A stretch of DNA of 64,000 bases. Origin: Sulfurimonas crateris (lineage in GTDB: Bacteria > Campylobacterota > Campylobacteria > Campylobacterales > Sulfurimonadaceae). The stretch's first letter is position 1. Every line of letters starts with the position of its first letter. The translations under genes and the position numbers were made by a program. The stretch spans positions 124,001-188,000 of the forward strand of contig NZ_SZPX01000004.1 in NCBI RefSeq assembly GCF_005217605.1, read 5' to 3'. The notes under the pieces were generated by a model. That model was not told where the DNA came from and searched no databases. It was given only the letters and a program-made list of their open reading frames with translations. Positions 1 to 7,810 of this stretch are shown here, piece by piece.

Positions 1-1
1 C

Positions 2-229
2 GTAAAATGTTCTGCTTGTCACAATGACTATGCAAACGGTGTTATAGGTCCCTCTCTTCTTGGAAAAGACTCTGGGTATATTTTTAATAAAATTGCAGAG
101 TTTAAAAAGGACTCATCTAAAAATGTATTAATGAACGGTCTTATCAGCCAAATGGATGATGAAGAGATAAGAAAACTTGCCAATGAAATATACGAATTTA
201 ACAAAATGATAAATGAGATGAGGAAGTAA
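2..229 (+). CDS. nosC1: Monoheme cytochrome c, 3' end (NosC1-like, partial)
   Basis: The reading frame is open from the window edge to a TAA stop. It begins just before a CSACH heme-binding motif (bases 8-22) and runs through a typical class I cytochrome c tail ending in a Lys/Glu-rich helix. The next gene starts 3 bases downstream and encodes a second small cytochrome with the same spacing between heme motif and C-terminus, including a shared pattern around N-V-x-M-x-G-L. In Wolinella-type nos clusters two such cytochromes, NosC1 and NosC2, precede nosH and are thought to carry electrons between the menaquinol-oxidising Nos membrane proteins and NosZ. The gene name rests on position and the heme motif. 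The N-terminus lies outside the window. Confidence 0.75.
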   Translation, partial: VKCSACHNDYANGVIGPSLLGKDSGYIFNKIAEFKKDSSKNVLMNGLISQMDDEEIRKLANEIYEFNKMINEMRK

Positions 230-231
230 GT

Positions 232-726
232 ATGAAAAATACGATAGCAGCAATAGCAACAATCTTAGTATTTGGTCTAATGGCATGGACATTCTCAAAA
301 GGAGGAGCTTACCATGGCGGTGAACACGCCAAAGGGATAGGAAGCTTTACAGATGCAACTGTTACAACACAAGTGACACCGGCAGAAAAAAGTGATGAGG
401 AAAAAGATGCAGAGCAAATAAAAGCACTAAAAGAAAAAGCAGGAAATATCGGAAACTTCAAAGTAAGTGATGAGTACAAAAGTAAATGTGCAGCATGTCA
501 TGGAGCAAACGGTTCTGGTGAACAAGACGGTAGAAAACTTATGGGACCAAAACTTTATGGTCAAAGTGCCGATAAGATATACAAAGACTTAACCGATTTT
601 AAAGCAAATAGAAAAGAGAATGTAATCATGAGAGGATTACTAATTAACACCAGTGAAGAAGAGCTAAGAAAATTTGCAGATGAAATTGGAGAATTTCCCT
701 CACGCGCAGCTCAGAGTAATCAATAA
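232..726 (+). CDS. nosC2: Membrane-anchored monoheme cytochrome c (NosC2-like)
   Basis: This is a 164-residue protein with an N-terminal hydrophobic segment (residues 3-21) that acts as a signal or anchor, a charged Glu/Lys-rich linker (about 50-70), and one heme motif, CAACH, at residues 86-90. The C-terminal half matches the preceding partial cytochrome, so the two are likely tandem duplicates. It should sit in the periplasm and pass electrons toward nitrous oxide reductase. It starts 3 bases after the previous stop and lies 35 bases before nosH, so it belongs to the same operon. The call follows the known Wolinella/Sulfurimonas order nosC1-nosC2-nosH-nosF. The heme motif is seen; the electron partner is inferred. 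Confidence 0.85.
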   Translation: MKNTIAAIATILVFGLMAWTFSKGGAYHGGEHAKGIGSFTDATVTTQVTPAEKSDEEKDAEQIKALKEKAGNIGNFKVSDEYKSKCAACHGANGSGEQDGRKLMGPKLYGQSADKIYKDLTDFKANRKENVIMRGLLINTSEEELRKFADEIGEFPSRAAQSNQ

Positions 727-761
727 TGTTTAACGACCAGCTGTAAAAAATGGAGTTTTAA

Positions 762-1667
762 ATGGATAAGTACAATAACAGAGAAACGATTAAACACTCT
801 TCGTTTTGGTCAACATTTTTTGATAGAACAAAAGATGGTAAAAAAAAGTTTAGTTACAGGATGAAGAGATGGATTTTAATCATTTCCATTCACCTGCTCT
901 TTTTTCTATCTTTTCATGTAGATATTCAGATGCTGGAGGGAACGCTGAGCGGTTCGAGGTTTTTAGGTTTTCATCTTATAGATATTTTTACTACAATAGA
1001 GCTTTTTCTAGCTACGTTCGAGCTGCCTGTAAATATGATAATAGGCACCGCGACAATTGCTGTTTTTTATCTTCTTGTCGGCGGAAGAAGCTACTGTGCA
1101 TGGGTTTGTCCATATGGTATACTAAGCGAAATCGGCGAAAAATGGCATGACACTCTTGTAAATAAAAAAATTATCAAAGAGAGAAAGTTTGATCACAGAG
1201 TCAGACATATTTTTTGGGCTATATTTTTGAGCCTCTCTTTTATTAGCGGCTATTTGGTGTTTGAGACATTTAACGTTGTGGGAATTTTAAGCCGTATGAT
1301 CGCGTATGGATGGAGTTTGGCACTTCTATGGGTTGTTGTTGTTTTGGCTTTTGAGGTTTTTTACTCCCGAAGAGCTTGGTGTACCTACATATGCCCGATT
1401 GGAACCACATACGGTTACCTAGGTAAAATCTCGGCACTCAGAGTAGAGTGGAATGACAACTGCGACCACTGTATGGTTTGCCATGACGTATGTTTTGAAA
1501 ATCAGGTTTTAGAGATTACAAAAGCAAAATATGACAAACAAAGAGAAGAAAAGGGTATAACAAGAGAGTATATTACAGGTGCAGACTGTACTCTTTGCGG
1601 AAGATGTATTGATGTTTGCCATACAGATGCGCTAAACTTTGATTTTAGACTTAAGAGCCTGGTGTAA
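762..1667 (+). CDS. nosH: NosH, polytopic 4Fe-4S ferredoxin-type quinol dehydrogenase subunit
   Basis: This 301-residue protein belongs to the NapH/NosR-C family. Several membrane segments (about residues 37-55, 70-105, 150-170 and 180-200) are interleaved with two cytoplasmic CxxxCP motifs, CAWVCP and CTYICP. The C-terminal domain has two ferredoxin clusters, CDHCMVCHDVC and CTLCGRCIDVC. NosG and NosH are thought to form a menaquinol dehydrogenase that feeds NosZ in organisms lacking NosR; nosG would lie upstream, outside the window. The gene sits directly after nosC2 and 3 bases before nosF. NapH is a close relative, but the nosF, nosY and nosL neighbours favour NosH. Confidence 0.9.
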   Translation: MDKYNNRETIKHSSFWSTFFDRTKDGKKKFSYRMKRWILIISIHLLFFLSFHVDIQMLEGTLSGSRFLGFHLIDIFTTIELFLATFELPVNMIIGTATIAVFYLLVGGRSYCAWVCPYGILSEIGEKWHDTLVNKKIIKERKFDHRVRHIFWAIFLSLSFISGYLVFETFNVVGILSRMIAYGWSLALLWVVVVLAFEVFYSRRAWCTYICPIGTTYGYLGKISALRVEWNDNCDHCMVCHDVCFENQVLEITKAKYDKQREEKGITREYITGADCTLCGRCIDVCHTDALNFDFRLKSLV

Positions 1668-1670
1668 AAA

Positions 1671-2309
1671 ATGATAACTATTTCAAACCTTACAAAAAAA
1701 TTCGGCGAGCATATATCCCTTGAGAGTGTGAGTTGCGAGTTTAACAAAAATGACTCCATAGCACTAATGGGCGCTAACGGTGCGGGAAAAACAACCCTTA
1801 TCCGCGCAATCCTCGGATACTACCATCCAGATTCGGGAAAAGTTCTTGTAGATGGTTTTTGTCCGATTAAAGAGAGGGTAAAGGTGTTGCAAAATGTCAG
1901 TTTTGTACCGCAACTTCCCCCTCCCATAAAATTAAATATCCAAGAACTGATGCAGTATATCTGTATGAGCACAGACATAGACAAAGAACTCATCGAACAC
2001 TACTCAAACGAAATGAAGCTTGATATCAAAGCAAATCTTTACAAGTCATTCTTTAAACTAAGCGGCGGTATGAAACAAAAACTGCTTATAGCAATTAGTT
2101 TAGCAAAAAAAAGCAACATCATTATATATGACGAGCCGACTGCAAATCTTGATCCAAAGGCAAGAGATGACTTCTATAGACTTTTAAAACAAAATGAAGA
2201 TGAAAAAGTTCTTCTTTTTGTTACTCATAGAGTAGAGGAAGTTCAAGAATTAGTCAATAGACAAATATATATGGACATGGGAAAAGTGGTTGCAGATGAA
2301 AGACTCTAA
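1671..2309 (+). CDS. nosF: NosF, ABC transporter ATPase of the nos cluster
   Basis: This is a 212-residue ABC ATPase with a Walker A motif GANGAGKTT (about residues 34-42), signature LSGGMKQ, Walker B ending IIIYDEP, and a switch histidine in FVTHR. NosF works with the permease NosY and periplasmic NosD to mature the CuZ centre of nitrous oxide reductase, probably by supplying a sulfur species. The permease gene nosY lies one gene downstream, with nosL between them. Its 3' end overlaps the nosL start by 14 bases, indicating translational coupling. Confidence 0.92.
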   Translation: MITISNLTKKFGEHISLESVSCEFNKNDSIALMGANGAGKTTLIRAILGYYHPDSGKVLVDGFCPIKERVKVLQNVSFVPQLPPPIKLNIQELMQYICMSTDIDKELIEHYSNEMKLDIKANLYKSFFKLSGGMKQKLLIAISLAKKSNIIIYDEPTANLDPKARDDFYRLLKQNEDEKVLLFVTHRVEEVQELVNRQIYMDMGKVVADERL

Positions 2310-2763
2310 AGTTTCGTTTTTTATCTTAAATTTTTTGCTTCTGTTTTTTATATCAGGTTGTAATTCATCAGGCTCTCTCTCTTCTAAAGATAATAAGGAG
2401 AAACAAAAAGAGGTATGTCCAAAATGCAATATGGAGCTTCCTTCATCAAATATTTACACGGCAAAGCTTCAATCACAAAACAAAAGCTACGGGTTTGATG
2501 ATATTGGATGTCTGGTTCTTTGGAGCCAAGAAAAAAACATAAGCATGTATAAAGCAGAGGTTTTTACGAACGATACGCAAAAATACATAGATGCATCAAA
2601 AGCATACTTTAGCTTTAATGAGAAGACGCCCATGAGTTATGGATTTGGCGCGTATGAGATTGAAAAAGAGAACACTGTAAAAATAGACGAGGTCAAACTA
2701 AGAATACTCAGAGGCGAACATATGGGAAATCCAAAAATTAGAAAACAGATACTAGGGTACTAA
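2296..2763 (+). CDS. nosL: NosL, copper-chaperone lipoprotein
   Basis: The product is a 155-residue predicted lipoprotein. The hydrophobic signal ends in a lipobox ISGC with the lipidated Cys at residue 22. The NosL copper-binding motif CPKCNM follows (C41, C44, M46). The downstream region has the family pattern Y-G-F-D-D-I-G-C and P-M-S-Y-G-F-G-A-Y. NosL binds Cu(I) and supplies it to apo-NosZ in the periplasm. An in-frame TTG lies at 2290, but the ATG at 2296 gives a conventional Lys-containing signal start and was chosen. The gene overlaps nosF and is followed closely by nosY. Confidence 0.88.
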   Translation: MKDSKVSFFILNFLLLFFISGCNSSGSLSSKDNKEKQKEVCPKCNMELPSSNIYTAKLQSQNKSYGFDDIGCLVLWSQEKNISMYKAEVFTNDTQKYIDASKAYFSFNEKTPMSYGFGAYEIEKENTVKIDEVKLRILRGEHMGNPKIRKQILGY

Positions 2764-2772
2764 AGGATTGAT

Positions 2773-3600
2773 TTGAAAAATTTATATTTAATTGCATATC
2801 TAGATCTAAAAGAGTCTATAAGAGCCAAATGGTTTTTGGTCTACTCTCTTGTATTTGGAGGCTTAATTGCCCTCTTTTTTATAGCAGGAGTAACTGAATC
2901 TCAGGTAATGGGATTTAGCGGGCTCAGCAGACTTCTGCTTATGTATATCCAAATTACGATAGTTATACTTCCTATATTTATACTCATAACCACCGTTCGC
3001 TCCATCTCTGGCGACAGAGACAACCATATACTTGAGTATATGCTCTCGTTTCCTATTTCGCTAAGGCAGTATTACTGGGGTAAAATCATCGGAAGGTTTA
3101 TTACTGTATATCTTCCTGTTCTTTTTGCTATGATTATTGCTATAATTTTTGGTTTTATAAAAGGTGCGGCAATTCCGTGGAGTATCTTCTTTTTATATAC
3201 GGGGCTGCTCTTCTCGCTATCAAGCGCTTTTTTAGGTATAGCGTTTTTCATCTCTTCGTTTGTAAAATCATCTGAAGTTGCTCTTGGAATCTCATTCTTT
3301 GTCTGGATATTTCTACTCGCTTTTATAGATATAGCACTTATCTCGCTTATGATGCAGCAAAGGATGAATGAAGAACTTATCATATTTATCGCTATGATTA
3401 ACCCAATGGAACTCTTCAGGGTAGCCGCAATATCTCTTTTTGATCCCGAACTTACCGTTATGGGACCTGTTGCCTTTTATATACTTGACCTTATGAGTCA
3501 AAGCGTATTTGTTCTTGTCTCCATCGGCTATCCTCTTCTCTTGGGGCTGGCTTTTGCTTACGGCGGTTTTAAAATATTTGAAAAAAAAGATTTGGTTTAA
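2773..3600 (+). CDS. nosY: NosY, ABC-2 type permease of the nos cluster
   Basis: This 275-residue hydrophobic protein has about six membrane segments in the arrangement of ABC-2 permeases: an N-terminal cytoplasmic helix, a paired helix near residues 20-75, the stretch R-D-N-H-I-L-E-Y that contacts the ATPase, and a last helix near 245-265. It partners with NosF. Translation appears to start at TTG (2773), preceded by an AAGGA sequence, with no better ATG nearby. It lies between two nosL-like genes, with 9 bases to the first and 11 to the second. Confidence 0.88.
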   Translation: MKNLYLIAYLDLKESIRAKWFLVYSLVFGGLIALFFIAGVTESQVMGFSGLSRLLLMYIQITIVILPIFILITTVRSISGDRDNHILEYMLSFPISLRQYYWGKIIGRFITVYLPVLFAMIIAIIFGFIKGAAIPWSIFFLYTGLLFSLSSAFLGIAFFISSFVKSSEVALGISFFVWIFLLAFIDIALISLMMQQRMNEELIIFIAMINPMELFRVAAISLFDPELTVMGPVAFYILDLMSQSVFVLVSIGYPLLLGLAFAYGGFKIFEKKDLV

Positions 3601-3611
3601 AAGGAGTTTGT

Positions 3612-4109
3612 ATGTACAAAAAAATATTCGCATCACTGGTAATTGCTCTATCTCTCTTGCCTATTTCAAGCTTGAGCGCAAACGACTCTTACAAGATGGA
3701 TTTTGATAAAGAGAGTACATGTGTAGTAAGAAAGATGAAGGTGTATGAAGCACCCATGTGGGCTTGTAAAATAGAGCTAGCAAACAGCAAAAAACTTTTC
3801 TTTTCATCTCCCAAATCAATGATGGAGTTTTATCTACAACCAGGCAGATGGTTTGATATCGGTGTCAAAAGCGAGGAAGACTTCAAAGAAATTTTAGTTA
3901 CCGATTTTGACACTCTCAAACCCATAAACGCCAAAGGTGCTTTTTTTGTCTACGGAAGTAATGTTATTTCACCTGCAGGCGATGATTTGGTACCGTTTGC
4001 AACATATGAAGCAGCTAATAATTTTGCTTCTAAACACAACGGTAAAAGAGTATTTGCTTTCAACCAAATATCAGACGCTCTTATCAGACTGCTCAACGGA
4101 AGGCTCTAA
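3612..4109 (+). CDS. NosL-like periplasmic protein with incomplete CxxC motif
   Basis: The product is a 165-residue secreted protein with a clear signal peptide (cut near residue 23). The mature part aligns by eye with the second NosL domain of the protein at 13922-15010: both have a Trp-Ala segment followed by F/Y-F-S-x-x-x-K-x-M-M-x-[FY]-Y, and both end in a V-x-G-S-[DN]-V-x-[SG]-P-x-G-D-[DE]-L-[IV]-P-F-A segment. The metal motif is altered: C37-V-V-R-K-M42 instead of C-x-x-C-G-M, so the second Cys is Arg. A new Cys is present at 52. It follows nosY by 11 bases and is the last gene of the nos operon. It may still handle copper with different ligands, or be structural. Confidence 0.75.
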   Translation: MYKKIFASLVIALSLLPISSLSANDSYKMDFDKESTCVVRKMKVYEAPMWACKIELANSKKLFFSSPKSMMEFYLQPGRWFDIGVKSEEDFKEILVTDFDTLKPINAKGAFFVYGSNVISPAGDDLVPFATYEAANNFASKHNGKRVFAFNQISDALIRLLNGRL

Positions 4110-4120
4110 TAGAGTCTGCA

Positions 4121-4174
4121 TTAACACTCTGTTAACAAAAAATTAACATCTAATTCATACTAAGCACATATACT
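4121..4174 (+). promoter_or_regulatory. Promoter with three 11-bp-spaced TTAAC repeats (probable TCS1 response-regulator site)
   Basis: TTAAC occurs at 4121, 4132 and 4143, exactly one helical turn apart, and a TATACT -10 box lies at 4169-4174. The same three repeats, the same 21-base gap to TATACT and several identical intervening bases occur on the minus strand upstream of the porin (6517-6571). Direct repeats with an 11-bp period are typical of OmpR/PhoB-type regulators, and such a regulator is encoded at 7807-8505. The site lies about 75-130 bases upstream of the DUF302 gene. Confidence 0.65.
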
Positions 4175-4249
4175 TATAACAATAAATTTCTTTAACAAGA
4201 GATTTAGTATTAAAGCCTGCTATAGGGTAAAATTCAAAGGATGTGTAAA

Positions 4250-4717
4250 ATGAGAAAGATTCTACTGGCGTGTTTATTGACTGTGTCTGTATGGGCTGCA
4301 GAGAGTAATGTTTATAAGGTGAGCTACAATGCTCCTGTTGATAAAGTTCTAGATAATATGCTTGCAAAATTCAAGCAAGAGATGCTTGTTGTTGTTTGGC
4401 AGCTGGATATTTTAGAGGAGTTTAAACATAAAGGTTTAGATAAAAAGTTTGGTGAGAACTTCAACAAAGCAGGACTTACTGCTGTTAGAACACTTGTTGC
4501 ATGTAACGGTAAATTCGGTAACGATATCATCAACCAAGATTCAGATATGATGGCTTACTGCCCTATCCGTATAACACTTACTGAAAAAGATGGTGTAACA
4601 ACTGTTCTTTATGTTCGTCCTTCATCTGCTCCTAGAGACTCTAAAGCGTACCAATCTCTTGTAAAATTAGAGAAAAAAGTAACAAAAGCTATTGAAGAAT
4701 CAATGGAGATGGAGTAA
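4250..4717 (+). CDS. DUF302-like periplasmic protein
   Basis: This is a 155-residue secreted protein. The ATG at 4250 was preferred over the ATG at 4241 because a GGA Shine-Dalgarno core sits 8 bases before it and it gives a clean signal peptide (MRKILLACLLTVSVWA, then AES). The mature protein has the alternating strand/helix pattern of the DUF302 fold. Two Cys, in VACNG and AYCPIR, could form a disulfide. Its function is unknown. It has its own promoter sharing a direct-repeat operator with the porin, which suggests co-regulation by TCS1, and a strong terminator follows. Confidence 0.7.
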   Translation: MRKILLACLLTVSVWAAESNVYKVSYNAPVDKVLDNMLAKFKQEMLVVVWQLDILEEFKHKGLDKKFGENFNKAGLTAVRTLVACNGKFGNDIINQDSDMMAYCPIRITLTEKDGVTTVLYVRPSSAPRDSKAYQSLVKLEKKVTKAIEESMEME

Positions 4718-4732
4718 TCCAGACCTCTTCCT

Positions 4733-4756
4733 AAACTCTCGCACTTGCGAGAGTTT
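4733..4756 (+). terminator. Rho-independent terminator after the DUF302 gene
   Basis: A perfect 10-bp stem (AAACTCTCGC / GCGAGAGTTT) with loop ACTT lies 16 bases after the stop codon. The 3' arm ends in a short T run. Confidence 0.8.
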
Positions 4757-5075
4757 TATACCTCTTACGAACCCATATAATCCCCCCAGAATATTATCTT
4801 AGTTATAAGCAGTTAAAAACAAACCTATACATCTTAAAGCTACTAACAAATCATACAATATCTCACAAAGCATAACCCACCAACAAAACATATACATTAC
4901 TTATATGTTAAAGAGCTGTAAGAGAGAAGACTAAACTATGAAGATTAAACTATAAATAAAGAAATGCCACTATAAATATAGGCTCCTGAGAGGGGAGCCT
5001 ATAAAAAATTAAAACAGGAGAATTTATTGCCGGGCTGAATCAGCCTAGGCAATCTTGTAGGAGAAAAATTAAGAA
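4757..5075. other. Intergenic region with two hairpins, no gene seen
   Basis: No credible coding frame is visible. Two hairpins lie near the porin 3' end. One is at 4977-5003 with a 10-bp stem TATAGGCTCC / GGAGCCTATA. The other is at 5026-5053, with GGCTGA-A-TCAGCC nested inside ATTGCC / GGCAAT. Read on the minus strand they follow the porin stop codon by about 22 and 70 bases, so they probably terminate or stabilise the porin mRNA. The rest (about 4760-4975) is AT-rich with no recognised structure. Confidence 0.45.
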
Positions 5076-6434
5076 TTAAAACGAGTATGACGCAATTAAA
5101 CGATAATGGTTTTGACGTCTTTCATTATCAGCAAATGCACCTATGCCGTTAAACTCACTTACACGTCTTGCATTAAAGATTCTAAACATCCACTCTTTGC
5201 TTGGTTTATATACCAAGATTGTGTCAACTTCATATGCATCATCTATAGCTGATTTACCGCTTACTTCAGTGGTTGACTTACCATAGTTAGCATAGTTAAC
5301 CATCAGCTTAAGCCCTTTCATTATCACATAGTGAGCACCGACTTTATACGCGTCTACATCTTCGCGATATGCGTTACGAGAGAAGATAGAGCTTGTATAT
5401 GCAGGGTCTGCGCCCCAAGCATTGAAGTATTGACCTTCAGTACCGTTATCTTTGCTTCCTGATGAGTTAACTGCCGCAAACACTCCCCACTTCTTTGTTC
5501 CAAGTGCAACTTTTGCACCCATCATATTGAAGTCTCTCTCGCCAGCAAGACTATCACCGGTATCTTTTTGCATTAAATACTGAGCATTTAAGTTTACTGC
5601 CATACCTTCAGAAACAGGGATCTTGTAGCCTACCTCCGCATATATGTCATTTGCTATATCATCAGAGTGATAAACCCAAAGATCAGCTTTAAGATCTTTT
5701 ACGCCCGTATATGTTGCACCAAGCACAGTACGGCCTGCAGTGCTATCTACGTTTGCAATTGTTCCAATATTGTAAAACTTTGCCTGTTGTATAGGACCAT
5801 TAAATTGCTCAAGCAAAGTATTAGAAAATCCGACACCTGCTGTTCCTGTTCCTTCACCGATAATACCAGCATCAGTTGCCGCACGGGAGCCAAGAGACAT
5901 TTTTGTTATATGTCCTGCTGTTAGACGAAGACCCTCTATTACGTTTGTGCCTAACATATATGCCTCATAGAAGTTTGGCATAAGAGAAGTAGAAATCTTT
6001 GTAAGTGGAGTGTCAAGTGTTTGACGACCGAATTTTGCATCGAAATACTCATGTTTGTATGAGAGATAAAGTTCACCAAGCAGACCTTTTGAGTCGCCAT
6101 CTTTGTCAACTACCATACCATATGCACCTTTATCCCATTCCGGTGCTGTCTTTATATCCCAGTTCGTCAAGCCAGCGTCACCATTTACGTATACACCGAC
6201 ACCGTACTTTAGACCATCTAGCAGAGTGTCCGGAGACTCATATTTTAACTTTACAAGATAACCGCTACCGTTGCTTGGAGCATATCCGTTCTTAATGTCG
6301 TCTATAACAGTCATACCCTTAAACATAATATCAAGAGTACCGCCTCTATAACCATCAATGTCAACACTTGCCGCCTGAAGCATTGCTCCGCCTGCTAAAG
6401 CTGCCACTAAGGACAATTTTATCGCTCTTTTCAT
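5076..6434 (-). CDS. OprD-like outer-membrane porin
   Basis: This 452-residue protein has an N-terminal signal peptide cleaved near A-A-S (about residue 22). The body alternates amphipathic beta strands with Gly/Asn/Asp-rich turns and ends in a terminal aromatic strand, L-I-A-S-Y-S-F, the usual signal for outer-membrane assembly. Length and the D-G-Y-R-G-G-T start resemble Campylobacterota OprD-family porins for small solutes. It has a promoter with triple TTAAC repeats and lies next to the OmpR-type pair at 6602-8505. The substrate cannot be read from the sequence. Confidence 0.8.
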   Translation of the reverse strand: MKRAIKLSLVAALAGGAMLQAASVDIDGYRGGTLDIMFKGMTVIDDIKNGYAPSNGSGYLVKLKYESPDTLLDGLKYGVGVYVNGDAGLTNWDIKTAPEWDKGAYGMVVDKDGDSKGLLGELYLSYKHEYFDAKFGRQTLDTPLTKISTSLMPNFYEAYMLGTNVIEGLRLTAGHITKMSLGSRAATDAGIIGEGTGTAGVGFSNTLLEQFNGPIQQAKFYNIGTIANVDSTAGRTVLGATYTGVKDLKADLWVYHSDDIANDIYAEVGYKIPVSEGMAVNLNAQYLMQKDTGDSLAGERDFNMMGAKVALGTKKWGVFAAVNSSGSKDNGTEGQYFNAWGADPAYTSSIFSRNAYREDVDAYKVGAHYVIMKGLKLMVNYANYGKSTTEVSGKSAIDDAYEVDTILVYKPSKEWMFRIFNARRVSEFNGIGAFADNERRQNHYRLIASYSF

Positions 6435-6516
6435 TCTTAACCCTTTTTTAGAATTTTATCTGTAGCTTAAACAACGCAAACAGTAGCTGTTTTTTGCGTT
6501 CAAACTGCATAGATGT

Positions 6517-6571
6517 AGTATAAGAAAGCTATATAAATCGGATGTTAACTTTTTGTTAACGAATTGTTAAC
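6517..6571 (-). promoter_or_regulatory. Porin promoter with three 11-bp-spaced GTTAAC repeats
   Basis: GTTAAC hexamers contain TTAAC at 6545, 6556 and 6567, each exactly 11 bp apart. On the minus strand a TATACT -10 box (6517-6522) follows after 21 bases. Repeat sequence, period and distance to the -10 box equal those of the promoter at 4121-4174. The OmpR-family regulator at 7807-8505 is the likely binder. Confidence 0.65.
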
Positions 6572-6601
6572 AAAGATAAGAATTTTAAATAGATGGTTAG
6601 A

Positions 6602-7810
6602 TTAAAGCGCTATTGTAAAAGAGTTTATACCATTTTTGCAGCTGTATGAAAGAGCGTACTCATGTTTTTCTAAAATATAGTTTACGATGTAAAGACCCAG
6701 CCCGAAACTCTCGCTCAAGTTCGCATCACACTTCGTAAATGGCTGAGTATAGTACTCAAGAGGGTATTGAAGCTTTTCGCCTCTGCTGCAAAAAGAGAGT
6801 TCATTCCCCTGAAGCTCAAGGTAGACTTCCGAGTCCGCAGAGTACTTTATGCCGTTATCTATCAGGTTTTTAAAGACTATACTCATCAGATCAAAATCAA
6901 CTTCAAAAACTCTGTTGTCTAGATTGTTTTTTATGCTGTCTGGTTCAAGAAATAGCAGGTCTGCAGCATTATCTAAAATATCAGTTAGATGGTAACTCTT
7001 TTTATCTACATTGCAGTCACATGCAGTTATGTTCTCGATCTGCACAATCTCTCTGGTCAGCAGGTTTAGGCGCAAGAAAACGTTTGTTAGAATATCTTTT
7101 GTACGAGACTCCTCCAAAAACTCCAAAGAGAGCCTCCCTTTTGTTATGGGAGTTTTTAACTCATGTGTAATATTTCGTATAAAGATAACTCTTGAGTTTA
7201 TCATAGCTTTTATCTTTTTAACCGCTTTGTCAAACTCGTTTGAGACCTCTGCTATCTCATCTTTTCCCTTGGATGCGAGGTCAATATCCATATCACCCTC
7301 TCCAAAACGGCGAATCTGCATCTGTAGATGTTTTAGTGGGTACATGCTTATAGCAATAGAGAGAAAGAGAGCCAAAAATACAAATACAAAAGCGCCGTAA
7401 AGCCACCACATATAGTATACGTTTATCGGCTTGGTATTCATATCTTTTAAAATAAGTCCTCCGGTTACCTCCGGTGTTACAAGATATCTATATCCATCCT
7501 TCTCGTAAAGATCAAAGTAGAGCATTCCGCACGATATGGAGTCGCTTTTTGGCAATTTCACTAATTTTTCTTTATCATCCCCTACTATTTTTATGTGCTT
7601 TTTCTCCAGATTTTTTAAGAACTCATCGTTAGAGTCTATGCCCGTGTGGTGTTGCATAACGTATCTTGCCACTTTGTGATAGTGACCCTTTAACTTCTCT
7701 TTGACCGATAAGAACTCATAGTCATACATAAATTTAAAAAGAATTGTGATTATGACAAATGCAATAGAGAAAAAGATCCCTATCTTAAATAAAATAGAGT
7801 GTCTGTTCAA
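6602..7810 (-). CDS. Membrane sensor histidine kinase (TCS1, ArsS-like)
   Basis: The protein has 402 residues. Two membrane helices (about residues 8-28 and 135-157) enclose a periplasmic sensor of roughly 105 residues. A HAMP linker follows (about 158-205), then a HisKA domain with phospho-acceptor H216 in NITHELKTPITKG, an N box NLIDNGIKYS and a G box SFGLGLYIV. The H-box resembles H. pylori ArsS, a pH-responsive kinase. The gene overlaps the upstream response regulator by 4 bases, so they form a coupled pair. The signal is unknown; the porin next door is the probable output. Confidence 0.88.
   Translation of the reverse strand: MNRHSILFKIGIFFSIAFVIITILFKFMYDYEFLSVKEKLKGHYHKVARYVMQHHTGIDSNDEFLKNLEKKHIKIVGDDKEKLVKLPKSDSISCGMLYFDLYEKDGYRYLVTPEVTGGLILKDMNTKPINVYYMWWLYGAFVFVFLALFLSIAISMYPLKHLQMQIRRFGEGDMDIDLASKGKDEIAEVSNEFDKAVKKIKAMINSRVIFIRNITHELKTPITKGRLSLEFLEESRTKDILTNVFLRLNLLTREIVQIENITACDCNVDKKSYHLTDILDNAADLLFLEPDSIKNNLDNRVFEVDFDLMSIVFKNLIDNGIKYSADSEVYLELQGNELSFCSRGEKLQYPLEYYTQPFTKCDANLSESFGLGLYIVNYILEKHEYALSYSCKNGINSFTIAL

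Noticed and set aside
869-1150. 93-residue open frame inside nosH
   Set aside because: It lies entirely within nosH in another frame and has no ribosome site or recognisable domain.
7011-7400. 129-residue open frame opposite the TCS1 kinase
   Set aside because: Antisense to a clear HisKA/HAMP region; codon content is that of the complementary strand of a real gene.
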